Origin: Branchiostoma floridae
Taxonomy: Eukaryota; Chordata; Leptocardii; Amphioxiformes; Branchiostomatidae
Assembly (NCBI RefSeq): GCF_000003815.2
Contig: NC_049995.1
Span: forward strand, 116,845 to 180,844
Length of the DNA: 64,000 nucleotides
Direction: 5' to 3'
Numbering within the stretch: the stretch's first letter is position 1; the number at the start of each line of letters is the position of its first letter. A program made the translations under genes and the position numbers. The notes below the pieces were generated by a model. It was not told the DNA's origin. It worked only from the letters and a program-made list of their open reading frames with translations, and did no database searches. Shown here piece after piece: positions 35,129 to 47,992 of this stretch.

Positions 35129-37562
35129 CTGAGCTGACCCAATCACAACTCTGAGCTGGCACATACGTATGACCAGGGTACTAACAATTGATACTTCCCT
35201 GGTGCCCTGTGGCCTTCAGCTGCACAATTCAAAATTTGTACTACGTTAGCAATGCCTCAGAGTCAAACTAATATAATGAGACACAATGGCATCACACAAT
35301 ATCCTCATTAATTACACTTTAAATTAATTTAATTTCCCTCTATTTTCCATAATTTCTATTTCACTGTGTACATCTTTGTCTAAGCTACTTACACAACAAA
35401 AATTATGACAAGACATTATCCCTTTCTTGAGTTATACTCCTCGCAAGTTCTTGACAAAAATTGCCCCTTGCAATTCTAAAACTAGACACTAAGAGGCCAA
35501 AACTGATGTAACTTCTTCCAAAGCACAAGAATTATGGAAATTTGCATCATCAACTACTAGTAGGAAACTCTATAATTTCAGTGTTTTCCAATTACAAGAC
35601 TTCAAAATATGTAACTATGTATCTATTCTAAGGCAGGTGCAACAAAACAGAAAGTTATAAAAACTAGAAAGACGACATTTGCAAGCAAATATATAATGTC
35701 TACCTTCACAGATCCACTTGGCCTAACAGTGACTACAGTTATGTTTATTCTTACTCCAACACATTTATGTTTAGTGACCTGACCCCTAAACTTCAGCTCT
35801 GTGCTAAGCTATATAAAACTTAAAGCCATTTGCTACTTTACCAGTATGTAACCGAACAGCACAGGGTGTCTGCTTCTTTGGTGACCATAGTGGCAGTCAT
35901 CTGGTCCAGGTCATTGGCCTTATTCGTTTGTAGAAGAGGAAACAGAGCAAAAACAGTATGTTTACCTTCCATGAAGATAAACATAATAATAAGACCTGCA
36001 AACAAGTACTTGATGCAAAAATATATATATATAAATGCATGATGTGTGATGTATATGTAAATTAGTTAAATGTGAATGTCACCATGCATGAAGTTTGTAA
36101 ATGTTAAAGACACAACATCTAAAAAAAAGGTCTAAATAGTTTCAGGAGGTATGACTATTTTGCAAAAATGCAGTTTTTTAAGAAATACGCCCCTAGAAAT
36201 ATGGAGACGGTCCATCTGAATATGAAAATGTAAAAATTTTGAAAATATTTGATTGCTAACCCCCCTGTACATGCCCCCTGAAGTTTTTAAGTTGACAATG
36301 TACTGAACTAGTATAACGCTATACTACCAAACACGCTTAATGCCTTAGAAATTGTACTTTGGCATCCTTGGCAGAATATTTGACTTCAGGAGAGATCATT
36401 GTGGATATCTGAACCTCCAAATGCAATTCCCATGCAAATATGGACTATTCCAAATCACCCCCATGGCAAAAATGGACTGATCCAAACTCAAAATTGGACG
36501 AAACGGGCTAAAGGTATATTATAGTATAGTCTGTAGTCATTTCTACCAATTTTTACACTCAATCGCACAGAGGCAGTTAGCCTTGTAGGATTTTAAAATG
36601 CCTCAAATACTCTGCAAAACAGATTTCTTTGTAGCGAAATGGACCATTGTTTTGAGTATCACAAGTTTTCACATACTCAATCAGGTCCAGGTTCAGGTCC
36701 GAACCTCTGGACCTGAACCAGACCTGCATGAACCTGAATTTTCTGTACTGTTTACCCACCCCTATTAGGCACCCCTGTAGTTACGTGTAACTTATGTTTT
36801 CTATCAAGAAATAAATACTTAAGAATGTAGGTGGGGGAAAGTTGTGTTCCAACTGAAAAATTTCAGGTTGCGCACTGCGCTACCTAAATTTAAAATTACG
36901 ACTTACGTTGCTCAAACCGTAATGCATTTTCAAGTGTGCAAGTGGGTATTTCGAGCACTGTTCCTGCAGGTAAAGGATGCAGCCTTCGGGTTTATCTCTA
37001 AGGAGATGTTCCAACAGACAAGGAAAGAAAAAGTCTGTAGTCCAAGTGGTAACCATGTAATTACCAATCTGAAGTTACAAGGGTACTGAAAAAGAGAAAA
37101 GAACCCGGATCGTTTAGACAGTACAGTAGAGAAGGCAGGAAAGGAGGCAGGATACCAGACATTCTGATAGCTTGGAAGAGAAATGAAGAAGAGCTTAAGA
37201 AGCAAGGACTCCATGAGAAAGAGATTGCAACCATTGCTGTTGATTGGAAGAGAGACAAATACTTACTAGTACAAACCCTGAAAACCCAAGATGGATCTTT
37301 CACATCAGCAGCAGAAGTTGATATGTAAGTTTAAAGCTGGCCCAACTCAAGAACACAACCCTGTCACTACAGATAACCACAAAAACTCCATCTGTGGTCA
37401 ACCTAAAATATCATATTGTACTTGAGCAATGTTACACGCCATTGACACCATCAATGAGTGTAAATTTGACTATGGTTCTTTTGATTCTGTTGTAAATAGA
37501 TGTACCAATAAAGCATTGTTGACATTCAGTATCGCAGGCATCTTGCTTACAATGAGAGATAT

Positions 37563-38279
37563 CAGGGCTCAAAATACTACCTGCTTATGCAGGTTAGTAC
37601 AGGTAAAATTGGAGCTGTGTAGGTATTTCTGGTATCTTCCTGTACCTAACCTGCACTGGTCCATGTACTGGGTATATACAGGTTAGTGCAGTTAAATTGA
37701 AGCTGTGTAGGTATTTCTGGTGTCTACCTGCACCTAACCTGCACTGGTCCATGTAATGGGTATATGCAGGTTAGTGCAGGTAAAATTGAAGCTGTGTAGG
37801 TATTTCTGGTGTCTACCTGCACCTAACCTGCACTGGTCCATGTAATGGGTATATGCAGGTTAGTGCAGGTAAAATTGAAGCTGTGTAGGTATTTCTGGTG
37901 TCTACCTGCACCTAACCTGCACTGGTCCATGTAAGGGGCATATACAGGTTAGTGCAGGTAAAATTGGAGCTGTGCAGGTACTTTTTTTATGTCTACCTGA
38001 ACCTAACCTTCACTGGTCCCAAATACTAGGTTTTTATACATAAACGTCATATGATGTAGGTGTACGTGGATTGATATTAGCTGCATTGAATGTTACCACT
38101 ACCACCTATATTAAGTAATATTCTGTAGAAAAGAAAAAATAGCAATGGTTCCTGAACAATTTTAGTATGAACTATACTTCAAAAATTCAGAGTGGTACAG
38201 GTAAAATTTGTCTGGTGCAGGCTATTTTCAATGTTACCTGCACCAGTGCAGGTATGCAGAAAAAGTATTTCGAGCCTTG
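37563..38279. mobile_element. hAT-like TIR element with an internal 89-bp minisatellite
   Basis: It starts CAGGGCTCAAAATAC and ends GTATTTCGAGCCTTG, close to the ends of the element at 14830-15129. GATAT flanks both sides as a 5-bp target duplication. About five 88-89 bp tandem units starting AGGTTAGTGCAGGTAAAATT (37591, 37680, 37768, 37857, 37946) fill the left two thirds. The interior is rich in CCTGCA/TGCAGG inverted motifs. No coding frame. Confidence 0.65.
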
Positions 38280-39420
38280 GATATAGTATGTACATTGTAC
38301 AAGAGAGGTTAGTAGTAGAGAGAACAGTCAACTGTTGCTTTTCTGTCCATACTTCACGACACATATACAAAAACACTGGTTTTAAGCTTGGCAAAAAAAC
38401 TGTGTTTTTGTAACCATGAAACAATGTTTCTTTTTGAAGTTGCCCAATTCCTTGGCATCGAGTTTCTGAAAATTTTACCAGTATTCTTGTGAAGATAAAG
38501 ATACTCTGTAGTTGATTTGGGTAACGTTACTCTTTCTTATTCTCAGCACTTGCCGAATTACTGCCCTACCGTGACACATAGAAACCTGCTATAGAACAAC
38601 CGGTGCCGCCATCTTGGATATGATGATGATGATCTGAGCAAAGCTTGGCTCATTATCGTACCACGTGACCTGGGAAAATCTCGACCCCAGGGTCGGTAGA
38701 ACTAATGCCTTGCCTAGCTTGCAGACTGATCTGGGAAAGAGAGTGGGCTTTAGACATGCGCACTGGCTGTTTTTTCAATAATGGAGAAGACGTCCTACCG
38801 AATGAAAAAAAACGGAGGTTTCTAGGACGAATTTCGGGTGAGATATGAATTTTTGAAAATTTTACAAGGCCATGAGGTGATGACTAATGATCTTAATGAT
38901 GTCTAAGAGTAATTAGTCTGTAATTAACTGCATAATTTTTTCTGGAACTAGCGGATTTTTTTGTGGGTTCCAGACATGTCATGGCGTGTTATTACATAGG
39001 AATTTTTGATATACGCGGCCGCAAATTTTTATTCGCGAGGAATATGCATGAATTTTTGGCATGAAAAGTGTGCCTGAACTCTCTGTCCCAGGGGGCCTGG
39101 CATGTTATTGCATGGCCTAAAGTATTCGAAGTAAGGCGTATTTCCAGACACAGAAGCTTTAACTGAGCAGAAATGATCATGTATATCTATAATATTATTC
39201 TTAGAATGCTTTAATAAGTGCATGGATATGATTTGCATGCTTTGAAGACATAAAAAAATTATTGGCCAGGAAAGCCGCAAGTAATAAATAGATGGTATAT
39301 AGAGAAAAGGAGACTGGCGGGGCTGATAATTATGCTCTAAATATAAGAATGTGTATACTTAGGTAATTTTAAACAAAGGTAAGATCTGCATAGTTTTGCA
39401 ACTTGTTTGATTATCAATAT

Positions 39421-39424
39421 TAAT

Positions 39425-39494
<70 letters not shown>
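39421..39494. repeat. (AT)n(AG)n compound microsatellite
   Basis: AT dinucleotides pass directly into a run of about 20 AG units. Confidence 0.95.
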
Positions 39495-39496
<2 letters not shown>

Positions 39497-40302
39497 GTTT
39501 AATTCCTTCACGGTTCTGTGTGTGTTATTCAGCTAATTTCCAAGAAAGACTGAAGACTATATAGCCTCATCCCATTGTACATAATATGTGTATAGTATGT
39601 AATATCTTCCTTGAATTGTAGAAGTTGCCATGTATTTTTAGAATACTGTTTATGAGCAGTATATTAATCAGTCTTTTTTGTCATCCTGACAGGACTCCCA
39701 AGAGCAGCTGATGGTTGAAGGGAGCTGGGAACTGGCTGGCCTCTAGTACTTCAGTAGTAGTAGTAGTACTACCCCTGGTGTAGCATCCTCTTCTACCAGA
39801 CCACTGCATGAGGGTTCTGTTGTTAAGTCAGGAAACTATGTAGCTGAACTGAACAAAGTTCAACAGTTTCAAAATATGTTATCAACTGATATATCCTGAA
39901 TTATAGGCCACATTTGTGTAGTATTTGTAAGATAACTTAAGAACATAGTGTACCTCTGATGCATGTAGCCTTTCCCCTTTGATGAGGGAAATAGACCATA
40001 AAATGTTATTGTACATAAATGTATTACAATATTATTTCAATGGCCACCAAATTAGCAATTGAACCAAAACAATTTATTACTCATTGTTAGATAATTTTTC
40101 AGGATTATCAATTGTTTTATTGACTTTTTTTATTGTATAACTGTTGGTGTAGAAAGACTATTCTATAGTGACTTTTATTTTTATTTTTTTGATCACATGT
40201 ATAGGACCACCATGAAGTAGAACTTAAACTAGTACCTTAAGTATTACATCATACCTCTCAAATTAAATGTCTGTACATTGTTTTTATTCATGTCATAATA
40301 AA

Positions 40303-43206
40303 TATATTTGACAAAATATTTAATGTCTCAATTATTGTTACACATTCTACTTAACTATATTAATACAGCCAGATCTCAGCCCGTGGTCAGAACATTTTCA
40401 TCTTTGTTTGGAAAAAAAAGTAGACAAAAAATTTCAGATTATTAAACAAACCATTTTCAAAGGTATTATTACACAGAAAGACCGCCATATTCTAAAGGAA
40501 ACTTTATTCAGGTGCGTATGTAATGCTTGCTACCATGCATCTGCTTGAATCTCGGGGCTAAAATCGCGAGATCTCGCATGATCTCGTGAGGTTTGACTGA
40601 ATTCAAGATGGCCGCCATTGTCTATGGGTGAGATGCCGCGAGTTCCTATGTGCGTGACTTCCCTGTTTTTGACTAAATAATGAAAATTCGCCCCAATACC
40701 TGCTTCCCTGTTGCCATGACAACTAAGAATATTAAGCCAAAACCTTATGGAAAGGTATCTTGGAGTGTAATGGCATCATTTAATAACCCAAATTGTGCAA
40801 AAAGAACTGAAGTAATGCAGCCAGTGCTTGCAGACGATAGCAATGTCACACAAGTACATGGCGAGGGGGGTATCCAAACTTCAGGGGGTATGTACAGGGG
40901 GGTTAGAGTTTTACAATTGCCTAATTTTTGTGACTTTTGTGTTTAGATAGATCATCTCCATATTTTAGGATGCGTATTTCAAAAAGTTTGTACTAATGTC
41001 CCCCCCTAGTATGAGGTCTCCGAACTCTTTTGGATCTGGTAGACAGGGGAGGGGGGCAGCTTCAAAACAAAGTAGCCATACACTAAAAAAAACTTTGCTC
41101 ATATTGCCACACAGATGGATGAATAGCAGCACATTTTCCGGCCATACAGAAAGCTCAGCCTTTCCGTTCTGAGAATAGTTAACTTTATAGTAAGTTGTTG
41201 AATTTGTGGAAGATCAAATGAAAGAAATGTGAAGTGACTGAGCGCATGCATCAAAACAATGACATTTTATAGCAAGCCACATGGCACACAGTTCAGCTCG
41301 TACTACAAGTACAAGAGCAAATCAATCTTCATTGATCAATGAACCCTTGCTTTAACGTATTTTGGGCAAAGTGTACAGTTTGTTTGGCAGTGAAACCGAA
41401 TGGAGTTCCCTAAAATGGGCGCCAAATCTGACACCCGTGCAAGTCAAATCTGACACCCTTATTGTCAGACGACAGCAGATGAAACGATGTCAGTCGTTTT
41501 GCGTCTTTTTTTAGGATAAGTCTACACGATATCTCCTAAATATTTAAGACATCTATTCCTTCATCTGTTACGTATTTTTCCCGTTAATGACAGTCACAGA
41601 CAATGTAGAAATTTCCGAAAATACTCACCAAAACCACACGTTTGCATCGACCGGTTACTGGACCACCGCCATTTTGAATCTGCCTTTCAGTCTCTACTTC
41701 TGACCAATGAGGTCGAAGTATTTGCACAAAAGCAGAAAATATGGAAATCAGTTACTCTCCAAGCAGAGGTTGAATCGCGCAGATATAGTAGAAGTCGGAA
41801 ATATTACACGGAGAGAAGTTATTCGATTATTGTTTGTCTGTTTGCTCAAACAACAAATGATAGGGGTTCTGGAGGCACTTATTTTTGGCGACGCCTCAGG
41901 GGCGGAGCCGTTGGTATAGTACTGCGATTGAGTGGCCAGGAATTCTATATTTCCACGAACGCATTCCCTTGGGAATTCGTTTTTGGCAACACCTTGTGGG
42001 ATCGGCGTTTGCACATAAGAATGAGAAACTGTGATTTAATTCATTGGGCATAGCATAGGCCGTAGTTTTTATACAATATTGCAGCTTTTTAAGGGTTTTC
42101 AAGAGCTTTCTAGATGTTACTTAAGACCAAAATGTCACGTTTGTCGATGTTTTTGGAGAAGTTCTAACTTCTTAAAATGAAGAATGATATGTTTGGACAT
42201 GTAATTGATACAGTTATTCAGATATGTCAAACACATTGATGATAAAGAAAAGATGAGATTCACCGTGCATTTGGTACGGTAGACTTTTAAGATATACCGA
42301 CTACTTTAAATTTGACTGCATAATGCTTTTCTTTCTTTTTCAAAGTCTTACTGTGTGATAGAAGTGTTGTTTTGTTGGAGGGTTTTATTCTTTATTTGTA
42401 TGTTTTGTGTCATGAGCATTTGTGTGACCTTTGCTTCATTTATTCCATTAGTTTCGTTTCTTTTTGCTTTCGCTGTGATGCTGCATTCGATGTTTCTTGG
42501 GTGATATCGGAGCAGACCCCAATTCTTCCGTGGCCGGGGTTCGTGCTAGCCTGTGAATTCCTTTTCTATCCTGAGTCATGGAGAAGTTCACCTGTGGGTA
42601 CAAAGAGACAAAATAACATACATGTATCAATGGCATAAACACTCCTCTGTTACAAGATGTTCTGTGTATGTATGCTCTTCCTATATATAAACAAGATTCA
42701 GTGTCTTATTACCTCCATGAAATGTCATGGAGGTTATATTTTACCCTGCGTTTGTCTGTCTGTGTGTGTGTCTGTGTGTAAACAAAATAACTCAAGAACG
42801 GCAGGGTGAATTGGTTTCATACTTGGTGTGTTGGTAGTGTGTGATGAAAGCTGGAAATGATTAGATTTTGGGCCCCCTAGCGGCTTCTCTTGGTACTGCA
42901 GCACAACTTCTGGGTTTGCTACCTCGTGTTCTGAACAAGCTATGGTCACGATTTTTGGGTGTTAGATAGCTCTTGTGCTCAGGAATGTTGTGGGCCCCCT
43001 AGCGTCTAGTTTGGGATAGCAGGGGCATTTTTGTCAAAAACTTCTGAAGACGATAACTCAAGAAGGGAACAACGGATTTTCATGATTTTTGGTATGTATT
43101 GCTGCCCCTACGGCCGATGAGGCTATGGGACCGGTGAGGTGAGGTGAGGCTGTGGGCCAACGCATTTTGACATTTCTCTGTAACGAACTGTTAGTCTATC
43201 TCACCT
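40303..43206. other. Region upstream of the histone cluster, no firm gene
   Basis: AAGATGGCCGCC-type sequence near 40609 and CCGCCATTTT near 41668 are YY1-like motifs that often mark promoters. Around 42721-42746 a 9-bp hairpin CCTCCATGA/TCATGGAGG begins a repeat-like block that contains two GGGCCCCCTAGCG segments (42870, 42992). A block at 40870-41000 is an inverted, diverged copy of 36170-36300. No coding gene is supported. Confidence 0.4.
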
Positions 43207-43235
43207 TTATGCTCTGAGCAGTGAATTCCTTTTGT

Positions 43236-43251
43236 GGCCCTGAAAAGGGCC
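43236..43251 (-). terminator. Histone 3' stem-loop (H3)
   Basis: On the minus strand this reads GGCCCTTTTCAGGGCC followed by ACAAAAGG. That is the canonical replication-dependent histone stem-loop bound by SLBP and used in place of poly(A). It lies 31 bases after the H3 stop. Confidence 0.97.
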
Positions 43252-43282
43252 GGGGTTGTCTTGACTCTTGTTCCGATCCAGC

Positions 43283-43860
<578 letters not shown>

Positions 43861-44109
43861 GTTGTTAGAGCGCCAGGATCCGATTTTTCGCAGCAAGCTT
43901 GACCCTTTTGGACCGGTGTCACGTCGGAAAATGTGGCAATTTCGATATTGAGCTATTTTAGAATGGCTATCGGATACTAGTGTAGATCTGTGCCTACATC
44001 AGGTAACAAGACGTCACCTTACTCAGTAAATTTGTCGATAAATACACAATATGACTTTGTCTTCACTGTGTCAACGAAATTACAAAAGTCTTGTTAGACT
44101 GTGTGCGTG

Positions 44110-44135
44110 TATGTATGTATGTATGTATGTATGTA

Positions 44136-44203
<68 letters not shown>

Positions 44204-44206
44204 CGT
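44110..44206. repeat. (GTAT)n(GT)n(GA)n microsatellite
   Basis: Three simple repeats in succession, just past the broken 3' end of the H1 gene. Confidence 0.95.
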
Positions 44207-44253
44207 GTGTGTGATCGTTCATCTTGAGGATGGGGAGGGCGGTGTTGCTGTAC

Positions 44254-44610
44254 TTATAGAAAGTTTGTTGTTTTATTACTATTTATTACTTTATTCCATG
44301 TGTGGATATGTGATTGAGATAGTTCTTTGATCTTGAAGGACCCCGACGCCCCGGTCCCTTTAACCTGTAGGAGGGTACCCTTCTCCACCAGGCTTTTCAG
44401 GGCGCGCTTTATGAAGTGCGCTTTCTTCTCCACGTCGAACTTGTAGTTGCCAGCGATGTACTTCTTGATAGCCGTCAGGGAAGAACCGGTGCGGTCCTTG
44501 AGCGCTTCCACGGCCGTCGTAACCATGACGGTGGTGGGCGGGTGAGCCGCAGGGGCCTTGGGCGCCGCGGGCTTCTTGGCCTTCTTCGGGGACGATGCTG
44601 GAGCGGACAT
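44254..44610 (-). pseudogene. Linker histone H1, cut off after the globular domain (118 aa frame)
   Basis: The N-terminal tail ([13 protein letters not shown]) and the winged-helix globular domain are normal: [28 protein letters not shown] and G-T-G-A-S-G-S-F-K. After S-F-K-I-K the frame runs into 23 unrelated residues and stops. The long Lys/Ala/Pro-rich C-terminal tail of about 100 residues is absent. No histone stem-loop follows; simple repeats lie just downstream. A deletion or insertion has removed the 3' half. If expressed, the product would bind nucleosomes weakly because the C-tail drives linker-DNA binding (family knowledge). It could also be a damaged assembly. Confidence 0.85.
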
Positions 44611-45281
44611 GCTGTCTTGTCTGCGTTAGTCGCGCAAATCAAATGAACCAGTCTGATGTCTTGTCAAGCTGGCATGAAGTACTAGTACTAAGGGCACGGA
44701 CCTGGCCGGAATCGTCACACCTTGTCTGCGTCTTATTGTCCGTCGAACTTGCGTTTCTTTTCTACATTGACAGTGGAATTCCACCCTTACCAGGCATGAC
44801 AAATGAAATTTGATTGGTTTATCAAAGTACAGCACAGTACTGTCTTTTCACGACAAGACAGCTGTGACGACTCATCCAGCCGGCCCGCACATGGAGCAAC
44901 AACAATACAACACACACACATCAAGATCCATCCGCCGCGCACAGAAAACACATCACATTTTACTACATGTCTCCTTCCTCACACTACAAACACCCGCTAA
45001 TTACAACTAAAGCAGCAAAGACCACAACATCAGCAAAAGAAAACACCGCATTCTTACGTTTCCACCAGCAAAATCACACCCAAACACACAGAATCAAGAC
45101 AACTAATAAACAAACGCAAACGATTCTTGAAAACTACAATCGTACGTGAGCACAAACAGGTGTGATTGCTTGGGTTTTGAAAGAATGTATCTTATATGCT
45201 CGTTGTTTAGTAGAGTCGACTGGGTGTGTACGTGTGTGAGATTGTTGTGAGAAAATACAGCTCTTTCTTAGACATTTGGGT

Positions 45282-45297
45282 GGCCCTGAAAAGGGCC
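45282..45297 (-). terminator. Histone 3' stem-loop (H4)
   Basis: GGCCCTTTTCAGGGCC followed by ACCCA on the minus strand, 35 bases after the H4 stop. Confidence 0.97.
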
Positions 45298-45332
45298 GGG
45301 GTTTGCTTGCGATGATAAGTCAGTCGGATCTT

Positions 45333-45742
<410 letters not shown>

Positions 45743-45743
<1 letters not shown>

Positions 45744-46129
45744 TACGAGGAGTCTAGGCCGCGACCGGTCGACCACACCTGGCCAATGGTGACGGCCTTG
45801 GTGCCCTCGCTGACGGCGTGCTTGGCTAGCTCGCCCGGCAGCAGGAGTCGCACGGCGGTTTGGATCTCTCGGCTGCTGATGGTGGAGCGCTTGTTGTAGT
45901 TAGCCAGACGGGACGACTCGGCGGCGATGCGCTCAAAAATGTCGTTGACGAAAGAGTTCATGATGCCCATTGCCTTGCTGGAGACGCCTGTGTCGGGGTG
46001 CACCTGTTTCAACACCTTGTAGATGTAGACGCCGAAGGTTTCCCTTCTCTTTCTCCTCCTTCCGCGCTTCTTGTCTCCGGCGGGCCTGGCCTTGCCGGCT
46101 TTCTTGACGGCTTTCCCACTTGGTGGCAT
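45743..46129 (-). CDS. Histone H2B with replaced C-terminus, 128 aa
   Basis: The start is placed at [10 protein letters not shown]; the frame stays open 15 codons upstream without histone character. The body is canonical: [23 protein letters not shown] through [15 protein letters not shown]. The expected end K-Y-T-S-S-K is missing and 14 other residues ([14 protein letters not shown]) follow. There is no stem-loop before the H4 promoter, which begins at the stop codon. The lysine near the C-terminus that is ubiquitinated in animal H2B is lost. It is either a recently damaged copy or an assembly deletion. It shares a divergent promoter with H2A. Confidence 0.88.
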
Positions 46130-46187
46130 GATGATGATGTTCTTGACGTAGTAGACAGCAAAGAATGTCTGCACCCGTGCCGTCTCG

Positions 46188-46316
46188 GCTTTTTATGTGG
46201 GAAAGCATGCAAATTTTTCGGGATTGTCTCGTCGAAGGTGCGGACGTTGCAGAGATTATCTCCCCTCTCTATTGGTTCGCGGTCGTAAGTTGTCGATCCA
46301 GCGGCGAGGTATAAAT
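46188..46316. promoter_or_regulatory. Divergent H2B/H2A promoter
   Basis: A 269-base gap separates the two start codons. For H2B (minus): CATAAAAAG at 46188-46196 and the octamer ATTTGCAT (46207-46214), the Oct-1 element typical of H2B promoters. For H2A (plus): TATAAA at 46310-46315. ATTGG at 46271-46275 is a CCAAT box in reverse, shared by position. Confidence 0.8.
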
Positions 46317-46380
46317 TGGTGGGGCAGTGGTGGTTTGTCTATTCATTCTTCCATCCACTTTGCCGTTTGTATAACGCTAA

Positions 46381-46773
<393 letters not shown>

Positions 46774-46798
46774 ATTCCAGACGGAGACCGAAACCCCC

Positions 46799-46814
46799 GG
46801 CCCTTTTCAGGGCC
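46799..46814 (+). terminator. Histone 3' stem-loop (H2A)
   Basis: GGCCCTTTTCAGGGCC followed by ACCCA, 25 bases after the H2A stop. Confidence 0.97.
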
Positions 46815-47992
46815 ACCCACATCCTTTCGAAAGACCTGTATCATATTCGCATAAAACTACACACTACATCTACACCATACACTGCATCTAAGTCAATCGC
46901 GCATTACATCTACCATTCCATGGTAGCAAACACATTGACAACCTTACGCATGTTATACGCCTGAGTAGAACAATGTGGTACTTGCGAAAGAAATGAGCGC
47001 AGTGGTCCGTTTCATGCTAGCTGACATATCTGCACATCATTTGTAGAACTATAGAGGATGACCGAGTAATACAAGCTGACATATCTGTACAATTATTTGG
47101 GTAACCGTAGAGGATGACCACGTACTGCTAGCTGACATATCTATACAATTTGGGTAACCGTAGACGGTAAACACGTAAAGCACGTGGAGTAACACGTGGA
47201 ATATCACGTGGAAGACAAGAGCATAATCCTTATGTGTGTGTGTGTGGTGGGGGGGGGGTGCCTTTGCCATATTACTTCAAATTATTGGTATGTACGCGCA
47301 CAGGCATGTGTGTTTATCGGAAGGGTATCGTAATTCAAGAAATGTGAACGATGTAGATCTTTCTGGGATATATTTGTGGCCCTGAAAAGGGCCGGGGTTG
47401 TCTTGACTTTGGGCAAGTGAAAATTTGTTTCAGACAGGTAATTTTTTGTGTGTGCTTGCCCAATAGAACAAGTGAACATTTAGAAAGCTTGTCCAACCCT
47501 GGAAACTAAATTTTCTCAACTCCGGGCACATTGTGCATTCCCTTTCTTGGGTGGGTATGCAACACAGAGTATTCCACATGATTGTGTGTTATAGTTGATA
47601 TAATTTTATCACTTTATGTCAAACTGCTCTTTCTTTGATCAGGAAAGAAAAGAGCTGTTTGAAATTCCACCCGAACTTCTTAACATTCACTCGTATCATA
47701 TCGTATCATATCCATTTTTTATTGACTGACAAAAAGAAAACAATTCTCCTTCGTACATCACAAAACCCACATATAATAGAAAAGGTGGGATCTTTTGTCT
47801 TCCACCGTCTTAAAAAAAGGAGTCCAACCCAATAACCCAGGATCTAGAGTTAGCTTTTACCAGTTTTAGACTAGTGTAGACACTTGTGATATTGTATTTT
47901 ACACTGTTTGAATCTCTTATGTTACCTGCAATTACCCCACGGGCAAGAATTTGCAATAAACTTAAATTATTATAATTGTTTTGTGGTTGTAG
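46815..47992. other. Non-coding stretch between H2A and the TPR gene
   Basis: It contains three diverged copies of a roughly 60-base unit with AGCTGACATATCTGTACAAT and GGGTAACCGTAGA (47010-47165), a GTGT/G-run at 47233-47259, and an orphan histone stem-loop at 47378-47393. No exon upstream of 47993 could be found for the TPR gene. Confidence 0.5.
47378..47393 (-). terminator. Orphan histone 3' stem-loop
   Basis: GGCCCTTTTCAGGGCC on the minus strand, with flanking sequence (GTGGCCC...GGGCCGGGGTTGTCTTGACT) that matches the H3 stem-loop region at 43233-43265. No histone coding sequence lies on its 5' side. It is a leftover of a lost or collapsed histone gene, probably H3. Confidence 0.85.

Larger units (their letters stand above)
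36970..40302 (+). other. Possible transcription unit of unknown function
   Basis: A strong acceptor (TTCCTGCAG) at 36961-36969 opens a block with two overlapping open frames. The first starts V-K-D-A-A-F-G-F. A later frame (about 37045-37324) contains G-R-I-P-D-I-L-I-A-W-K-R and ends at a consensus GTAAGT donor at 37325. A TGACAG acceptor at 39687-39692 could provide a last exon with a near stop, and AATAAA lies at 40297-40302. The two frames are not in register, so this may be a decayed gene, a missed exon or a sequence error. No domain is recognised, and it was not assembled into one product here. A TIR element occupies the proposed intron. Confidence 0.35.
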
